From positions 1 to 18,843 of the forward strand of contig CALHDP010000039.1 in NCBI GenBank assembly GCA_938023085.1: a stretch of 18,843 bases of DNA, in the 5' to 3' direction. Within the stretch, counting starts at the first letter, position 1. Each line of letters opens with the position of its first letter. The stretch is from an uncultured Collinsella sp. (GTDB lineage Bacteria; Actinomycetota; Coriobacteriia; Coriobacteriales; Coriobacteriaceae). A program made the position numbers and the translations under genes. Positions 14,756 to 18,843 of this stretch are shown here, piece by piece. The notes under the pieces were generated by a model that was given only the letters and a program-made list of their open reading frames with translations, was not told the DNA's origin and searched no databases.

Positions 14756-15016
14756 ATGACTGATTCGCGTAACTCGCGTAAGGTCCGTACGGGTGTCGTT
14801 ACCTCCGTCTCCGGTGCTAAGACCATCGTCGTCACCATCACCGAGCGCAAGCGTCACCCCAAGTACGGCAAGATGATGACCAGCTCCAAGAAGCTGCACG
14901 CTCACGACGAGGAGTGCACGGCTGGCGTGGGCGACACCGTCCGCGTTATGGAGACCCGTCCTATGTCCAAGATGAAGCGTTGGCGCCTCATCGAGGTCGT
15001 CGAGCGCGCTAAATAA
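14756..15016 (+). CDS. rpsQ: 30S ribosomal protein S17
   Basis: S17 is an OB-fold primary binder of 16S rRNA. The 86-residue protein has RKVRTGVVTSVSGAKTIVV, ERKRHPKYGKMM and a KLHAHDE segment, followed by GVGDTVRVMETRPMSKMKRW, all typical. The ATG follows AAGGAGAG. It closes the second ribosomal sub-block; in E. coli the S10 operon also ends at rpsQ. Confidence 0.95.
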   Translation: MTDSRNSRKVRTGVVTSVSGAKTIVVTITERKRHPKYGKMMTSSKKLHAHDEECTAGVGDTVRVMETRPMSKMKRWRLIEVVERAK

Positions 15017-15043
15017 GCTGTCGCTCTTACGACTTGTACGTTT

Positions 15044-15109
15044 CCGAAGATGTGCGTATGCCTGGTTTGCATACCACGAGCCGCTTAAAGGCTGCGCACC
15101 TCTCTTCGG
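15044..15109 (+). promoter_or_regulatory. Potential three-way-junction RNA leader before rplN
   Basis: The 118-nt gap between rpsQ and rplN can fold as a closed three-way junction. P1 pairs CCGAAGA (15044-15050) with TCTTCGG (15103-15109) and GTGC (15052-15055) with GCAC (15096-15099) around a small internal loop. P2 pairs GTATGC (15056-15061) with GCATAC (15069-15074). P3 pairs AGCC (15079-15082) with GGCT (15090-15093). The rplN ribosome-binding site starts about 10 nt after P1. I recognise no named RNA family here and see no clear promoter. Confidence 0.5.
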
Positions 15110-15134
15110 TTCTTAGTTCGGAGGAACATCTACC

Positions 15135-15503
15135 ATGATTCAGATGCAAACCATGCTGAACGTCGCCGACAACTCCGGCGCTCGCAAGATTCGCTGCATC
15201 AAGGTGCTTGGCGGTTCCAAGCGTCGTTATGCAGGCATCGGCGATGTGTTCATCGGTGCTGTCCAGGAGGCTACCCCTGGCGCCAACGTCAAGAAGAAGG
15301 ACGTTGTCCGTTGCGTCGTCGTTCGCACCGTTAAGGAGATCCGCCGCAAGGATGGCTCCTACATTCGCTTTGATGAGAACGCCTGCGTTGTCATCAACAA
15401 CGATGGTTCGCCCGTCGGCACCCGTATCTTCGGGCCTGTCGCTCGCGAGCTTCGTGACAAGAAGTACATGAAGATCGTCTCGCTCGCTCCCGAGACCCTG
15501 TAG
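15135..15503 (+). CDS. rplN: 50S ribosomal protein L14
   Basis: L14 sits on the subunit interface and forms bridges to 16S rRNA. The 122-residue protein begins MIQMQTMLNVADNSGAR, with further hallmarks GGSKRRYAGIGDV and RFDENACVVIN, then GSPVGTRIFGPVARELR near the C-terminus. Length is exactly typical. The ribosome-binding site is CGGAGGAAC. As in E. coli, it starts a new block after rpsQ, here preceded by a structured gap. Confidence 0.97.
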   Translation: MIQMQTMLNVADNSGARKIRCIKVLGGSKRRYAGIGDVFIGAVQEATPGANVKKKDVVRCVVVRTVKEIRRKDGSYIRFDENACVVINNDGSPVGTRIFGPVARELRDKKYMKIVSLAPETL

Positions 15504-15516
15504 TTAGGGGAGATAT

Positions 15517-15822
15517 ATGTATATCAAGAAGGGCGATAAGGTCCAGGTTCTCTCTGGTAAGGATCGCGGCAAGCAGGGCGTTATCCTGCGTGCTCTCCCC
15601 GCCGAGAACAAGGTCGTTGTCGAGGGCGTTTCGGTCGTCAAGAAGGCCGTCAAGCCCAACGCTGCCAACCAGCAGGGCGGCATCGTTTCGCAGGAGGCTC
15701 CCATCGACGCCTCCAACGTCAATCTCGTCTGCCCCGAGTGCGGTAAGGTTACCCGCGTCGGTCACGAGAAGGACGGCAAGAACAAGCTGCGCGTCTGCAA
15801 GAAGTGCGGCCACAAGTTCTAA
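15517..15822 (+). CDS. rplX: 50S ribosomal protein L24 with C-terminal zinc ribbon
   Basis: L24 starts 50S assembly and sits by the tunnel exit. The 101-residue protein has a KOW-type N-terminal domain (KKGDKVQVLSGKDRGKQGVI) and HisGlu-rich loops followed by a CPECGKVTRVG...VCKKCGHKF tail. The two CxxC pairs would bind zinc, a form found in many bacterial L24 proteins. The ATG follows AGGGGAGA 13 nt after rplN. It is the last ribosomal gene here: a strong terminator follows and rplE is not present. Confidence 0.96.
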   Translation: MYIKKGDKVQVLSGKDRGKQGVILRALPAENKVVVEGVSVVKKAVKPNAANQQGGIVSQEAPIDASNVNLVCPECGKVTRVGHEKDGKNKLRVCKKCGHKF

Positions 15823-15848
15823 GCTGCCCGCAACATCAAGTTGCTAGC

Positions 15849-15885
15849 AAAGGCCCGGATGCCCCTACGGCATCCGGGCCTTTTT
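15849..15885 (+). terminator. Strong intrinsic terminator after rplX
   Basis: A perfect 15-bp stem: AAAGGCCCGGATGCC at 15849-15863 with its complement at 15869-15883, loop CCTAC, followed by a T run to 15885. It ends the ribosomal transcript unambiguously. Confidence 0.95.
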
Positions 15886-15898
15886 CTATCCCTACTCA

Positions 15899-15977
15899 TT
15901 GGGGACAGACTTAAATGACCAGTCGTTGGGGACAGTCCCTATGTCCCGGCAGTTTGGGACGGTCCTTTGATGTCTGA
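15899..15977. repeat. Three tandem GGGACAG-type repeat units
   Basis: Units begin at 15899 (TTGGGGACAGACTTAAATGA), 15925 (TTGGGGACAGTCCCTATGTC) and 15953 (TTTGGGACGGTCCTTTGATG), 26-28 bp apart. The middle unit holds an internal dyad, GGGACA with TGTCCC. They resemble the direct repeats flanking the EIIC gene and recall short palindromic repeats spread by REP-associated tyrosine transposases; that link is inferred, as no transposase is in the window. Confidence 0.65.
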
Positions 15978-16065
15978 TGCCCCAGAGGGGGTGGAGTAAT
16001 ACGGCCTACTCTGTCTTTTATAGCCATGGTGCTCTGCCCCTTTATGTTTCACAAGGATCGTCGCA

Positions 16066-16103
16066 TGCGCATTTACGCGCATAGTCTTGCGCGATAATGC
16101 GCA
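16066..16103. promoter_or_regulatory. Two TGCGC-N6-GCGCA dyads, 22 bp apart
   Basis: Perfect dyads TGCGC-ATTTAC-GCGCA (16066-16081) and TGCGC-GATAAT-GCGCA (16088-16103) have centres 22 bp apart, about two helical turns. A partial third motif, CCGCGCAAATAT, follows. They lie 140-180 bp upstream of the oxidoreductase gene and look like operator sites for a dimeric regulator, possibly the DeoR-type protein encoded two genes on. The stretch 15978-16065 before them shows only small hairpins. Confidence 0.5.
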
Positions 16104-16180
16104 TAGCCGCGCAAATATCTGCCAACTATGGCTAAATAATGACCGATAAGCAAATAAACACGCAAACACGAGCAGATACG

Positions 16181-16194
16181 CGCGCAATTGTGCG
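16181..16194. promoter_or_regulatory. Near-palindrome upstream of the oxidoreductase gene
   Basis: CGCGCAATTGTGCG is a 14-bp palindrome apart from one mismatched pair and reuses the GCGCA half-site in the opposite arrangement. It lies about 50 bp before the oxidoreductase start, where a repressor could block transcription. The surrounding 16104-16245 is AT-rich, as promoters often are, but I could not settle on a -35/-10 pair. Confidence 0.35.
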
Positions 16195-16245
16195 AATATA
16201 GGGTTCTTAGAAATGAAGGACTTCCGATGACTCAGGAGGCACATA

Positions 16246-17325
16246 ATGGCAGATTCCAAACAGGCTCCGCTCGACGCCGAAGCGGCCGCTAAGGCGGCGT
16301 TTGCCTCGGTCCAGGATCAGCCGTTCCCCGACGACATTTTTACGGCTCCCGAGCTTCGCTGGGCTGTGATCGGGTGCGGCGTTATCGCCAACCAGATGGC
16401 CCAGTCTCTCGCTCTTGCCGGCCGCAAGCTTGCAGGCGTCGCCAACCGTACGCTGTCCAAGGCTCAGGCTTTTGCTGAGCAGTATGGCATCGAGAAGGTC
16501 TATGAATCGGTCGAGGACCTCTATGCCGATTCGAACATCGACGCGATCTATATCACCACCCCGCACAACACGCATATCACCTACCTGCGAGCTGCTCTGG
16601 CAGCTGGTAAGCACGTGCTCTGCGAGAAGGCCATTACCCTCAATTCCGCTGAGCTCTACGAGGCGCGTGCCATCGCCGACGAGCACAACGTGGTCCTCAT
16701 GGACGCCACTACGGTGCTCCACATGCCCTTGTATCAGGAGCTGCGCCGCCGCATGGATGCCGGCGAGTTTGGCCGCATGAACCTTGCTCAGCTCAACTTT
16801 GGTAGCTATAAGGAGTACGGCGACCTGACCAACCGCTTCTACAATCGCAACCTTGCTGGCGGTGCCATGCTCGATATCGGCGTCTATGCCCTGTCCGTTA
16901 TGCGCCTCTTTATGGCAAGCCAGCCCGCTGAGGTTGTCTCGCTGGGCAACACCTGTGAGACTGGTGTCGACGTTGCGGGCGGCATCGTCTGCCGTAATGC
17001 CGAACAGCAGCTGGGCGTGGTGAGCCTCACGCTCCACTCCAAGCAGCCCAAGCGCTCGGTTGTCAGCTTCGACAAGTGCTATATCGAGATAAACGAGTAT
17101 CCGCGCGCCGATCATGCGACCATCGTTTGGACTGCAGACGGTCACCGTGAGGAGGTCCACGCCGGCACCGAGGCTTACGCCCTTTGCTATGAGATGGCCG
17201 ATCTTGAGAAGGCCGTTGCCGGCGACGACTCTAAGCGCGAGCTGCTGGATTATGCTTCTGATGTTATGAAGCTTATGACCAAGCTTCGCGCCGACTGGGG
17301 AGTCGTGTACCCCGAGGAGGAGTAA
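16246..17325 (+). CDS. Gfo/Idh/MocA-family NAD(P)-dependent oxidoreductase
   Basis: A 359-residue cytoplasmic dehydrogenase; family members oxidise or reduce sugars, inositols and related polyols. After about 35 N-terminal residues not usual in the family comes the Rossmann fold with WAVIGCGVIANQMA (GxGxxA-type), then YITTPHNTHITYLRAALAAG and KHVLCEKAITLN. The family motif E-K-P is E-K-A here. The C-terminal alpha/beta domain has NLAGGAMLDIGVYAL, the usual substrate-pocket segment. The ATG has an ideal AGGAGG seven bases upstream. It is 3 nt from the DeoR-type gene, so the pair is probably one operon. The substrate cannot be told from the sequence. Confidence 0.87.
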   Translation: MADSKQAPLDAEAAAKAAFASVQDQPFPDDIFTAPELRWAVIGCGVIANQMAQSLALAGRKLAGVANRTLSKAQAFAEQYGIEKVYESVEDLYADSNIDAIYITTPHNTHITYLRAALAAGKHVLCEKAITLNSAELYEARAIADEHNVVLMDATTVLHMPLYQELRRRMDAGEFGRMNLAQLNFGSYKEYGDLTNRFYNRNLAGGAMLDIGVYALSVMRLFMASQPAEVVSLGNTCETGVDVAGGIVCRNAEQQLGVVSLTLHSKQPKRSVVSFDKCYIEINEYPRADHATIVWTADGHREEVHAGTEAYALCYEMADLEKAVAGDDSKRELLDYASDVMKLMTKLRADWGVVYPEEE

Positions 17326-17328
17326 GCG

Positions 17329-18075
17329 ATGCTAGCGGAAGATAGGCTCAACGCGATCGTGTCGATGGTTCAGCACGCCGGCTCGGTTACCGTGCCGGAG
17401 CTTGCCGAAGCCCTGGGCGTGACGGCGTCTACCATTCGGCGCGACCTGCAGACGCTCGACCGAGCGCATCGCATCGCCAAGGTCCACGGTGGAGCGACGA
17501 GTCTTGAGCGCGCGCACGTGACGCGCGACCTAACGCTTAATGAGCGCAGCGACCTCCATAACGACGAAAAGGAGCGTATCTGCGCCCGTGCGGCGGCACT
17601 TGTGGAGCCCGAGAGCTTTGTATACATCGACTCGGGTTCGACGACGCTCAGGCTCATCGAGCATCTTCCACACCTTGAAGATGTCACCTATGTGACCGAT
17701 TCCGTGCTCCATGCTCAACACCTTGCTTTGCGCGGCATGCGTACCGTGGTGCTGGGCGGCGAGCTCAAACCCGAGACCGAGGCGCTTGTTGGCCCCGATG
17801 CCTTGGCAACCTTAGACCGCTACAACTTCAACTGTGGCTTTTGGGGCTCTAACGGCATTGCCGCCGAGCAGGGCTTCACGGCGCCCGATATCGAGGAGGC
17901 GCAAGTAAAGCGTATCTCGATGCGCCATACGGCCAAGCGCTTCGTAATCTCGGACGCCAGTAAATTTGGCATGGTGGCGCCCGTCAAGTTTGCGGACTTC
18001 CGCGACGCAACGATTATTACCGCAGGCGAGGTGCCCGCCAAGTACCGGGCAATGGATAACGTCATCACGGTCTAA
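17329..18075 (+). CDS. DeoR-family transcriptional regulator
   Basis: A 248-residue DNA-binding regulator, usually a repressor released by a phosphorylated sugar. The N-terminal winged helix-turn-helix is clear: RLNAIVSMVQHAGSVTVPEL, ALGVTASTIRRDLQTLD, then the wing KVHGGAT. The C-terminal sensor domain, which is ISOCOT/ribose-5-phosphate-isomerase-like, shows YIDSGSTTLRLIEHL, VVLGGELKPETEALVG and SDASKFG. The ATG at 17329 uses GAGGAGGAG at the end of the oxidoreductase gene as ribosome-binding site. It probably regulates its own two-gene operon through the dyads upstream of 16246. Confidence 0.92.
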   Translation: MLAEDRLNAIVSMVQHAGSVTVPELAEALGVTASTIRRDLQTLDRAHRIAKVHGGATSLERAHVTRDLTLNERSDLHNDEKERICARAAALVEPESFVYIDSGSTTLRLIEHLPHLEDVTYVTDSVLHAQHLALRGMRTVVLGGELKPETEALVGPDALATLDRYNFNCGFWGSNGIAAEQGFTAPDIEEAQVKRISMRHTAKRFVISDASKFGMVAPVKFADFRDATIITAGEVPAKYRAMDNVITV

Positions 18076-18097
18076 CAGCAGGGGACGGGCAAACGTC

Positions 18098-18138
18098 AAA
18101 ACCTGCCAAAATAAACCTGTCCCTTTTTGGCGGGTTTT
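18098..18138. terminator. Shared dyad between convergent deoR-type and rluA-type genes
   Basis: AAAACCTGCCAAAA (18098-18111) pairs with TTTTGGCGGGTTTT (18125-18138), 13 of 14 positions plus one G-U-type pair, with a 13-nt loop. The flanking A and T runs allow it to act in both directions; its right arm overlaps the last bases of the - strand gene. Confidence 0.7.
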
Positions 18139-18796
18139 AGGGCTCCCAGGGGCAGGGGGCTTCGATGTGGATGTGCTCGCCGGTTACGGGATGCGTGAAG
18201 GACACGCTGTGGGCGTGGAGCATCAGGCCGCAGGGACGCGGCGTTCCGTACAGGTCGTCGCCAACCAGGGGATGACGCTCGCTCGCCAGGTGCACGCGAA
18301 TCTGATGCTTGCGGCCGGTGAGCAACTCGACATCGATATACGAGCGCGTGGGCAGGCCACGGCGGCTCTTAAGACGCTTGAGCACCTTGACGCGCGTTTG
18401 AGACGGCTTGCCGCTGGCACCGACGCGCATCTTGCGGCTGTCGTGACGGTCGCGGGCGATGGGCTTGTCGATGAGCTTCTCGTTCCAGTCGATCTTGCCC
18501 TCGGCCAGCGCCAGATAGTGCTTTTCGAAGGCGTGGTCGTTCACCATCTGGTCAAAGGCGGGCTGCGTCTGCTTGTCGAGCGAGAACAGCACCACGCCGG
18601 TGGTGTTGCGGTCCAGGCGGTTGAGCGGCTGCATGTCGGTCGCGGCAAAGCCGTCGCCCATCGCCAGCAAAAGGTCGCTGGCGTAGTCGGTAAGTGTGCG
18701 CTCACCGGTGCCGTCGCCGTGGACGATCATGCCGGCGGGCTTATCGATGGCCATGAGCCAGGCGTCGCAGTAGAGGACTTGAGGTTCTTCGTTCAC
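18137..18796 (-). CDS. RluA-family pseudouridine synthase
   Basis: A 219-residue enzyme that converts uridine to pseudouridine in rRNA or tRNA. The catalytic loop is LNRLDRNTTGVVLF with catalytic Asp62; many family members have His where Asn59 stands, but Asn variants also occur. The second signature is ELLTGRKHQIRVHLASERHP followed by VGDDLYG. There is no N-terminal S4 RNA-binding domain, so the target (23S rRNA or tRNA site) is not predictable. The start is GTG at 18796 on the - strand with GAAAGG about eight bases upstream. The 47 bases beyond it hold only its presumed upstream region. Confidence 0.9.
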   Translation of the reverse strand: MNEEPQVLYCDAWLMAIDKPAGMIVHGDGTGERTLTDYASDLLLAMGDGFAATDMQPLNRLDRNTTGVVLFSLDKQTQPAFDQMVNDHAFEKHYLALAEGKIDWNEKLIDKPIARDRHDSRKMRVGASGKPSQTRVKVLKRLKSRRGLPTRSYIDVELLTGRKHQIRVHLASERHPLVGDDLYGTPRPCGLMLHAHSVSFTHPVTGEHIHIEAPCPWEP

Positions 18797-18843
18797 GTGT
18801 AAGCCTTTCGGTTAGCTAATTCCCACAAACATGCAGCCCGAGG

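Noticed and set aside
15899..15977. Tandem units considered as a CRISPR array
   Set aside because: Only three imperfect units with almost no spacer between them, and no cas genes; they fit a short palindromic repeat family instead.
15939..16259. A 106-residue open frame on the - strand in the gap before the oxidoreductase gene
   Set aside because: It has no recognisable domain and runs across the tandem repeats and dyads that explain the sequence better. A start next to the other gene's ribosome-binding site also looks accidental.

Overview
The window looks like chromosome from a high-GC member of the Actinomycetota, most likely class Coriobacteriia and close to Collinsella. That placement is an inference from base composition, a fused AccD-AccA carboxyltransferase inside a type II fatty-acid synthesis (FAS II) operon, and the style of the ribosomal proteins. 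No marker gene here settles the genus. Almost everything is on the + strand; only the last gene (an RluA-type pseudouridine synthase) is on the - strand.

Region 1 (1-6365) is a tight FAS II/acetyl-CoA carboxylase operon: fabD (3' end only), fabG, fabF, accB, fabZ, accC and a fused accDA. Together these make malonyl-CoA, load it, condense, reduce and dehydrate. No enoyl reductase, fabH or acpP is inside the window.

Region 2 (6365-9585) is accessory. A stand-alone PTS EIIC-type permease follows accDA and is bracketed by two near-identical 27/28-bp direct repeats. A strong terminator and a good promoter candidate follow, then a cation diffusion facilitator with an extra C-terminal region and a histidine-phosphatase (phosphoglycerate-mutase-like) gene. 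The gap 9586-10033 holds a perfect 35-bp inverted repeat around an inner hairpin, then a promoter-like motif and a structured leader.

Region 3 (10034-15886) is a ribosomal-protein cluster in the S10/spc order: rplC-rplD-rplW, gap, rplB-rpsS-rplV-rpsC-rplP-rpmC-rpsQ, gap, rplN-rplX, then a strong terminator. rpsJ is absent upstream, and the rest of the spc operon (rplE, rpsN, rpsH, rplF...) is absent downstream. Each sub-block is preceded by a potentially structured untranslated leader. The rplC and rplB leaders share a 25-nt motif, the rplB leader can pair with its own Shine-Dalgarno, and the rplN leader can fold as a three-way junction.

Region 4 (15887-18843) begins with a repeat-rich non-coding stretch: three tandem GGGACAG-type units, then two evenly spaced TGCGC-N6-GCGCA dyads. 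A two-gene unit follows, a Gfo/Idh/MocA-family oxidoreductase and a DeoR-family regulator, probably co-transcribed. A shared dyad terminator separates it from the convergent pseudouridine synthase.

No rRNA, tRNA, CRISPR array, transposase or phage gene was seen. The best candidates for something undescribed are the set of leaders that split the ribosomal operon, the repeat-bracketed orphan EIIC, and the 35-bp dyad element.
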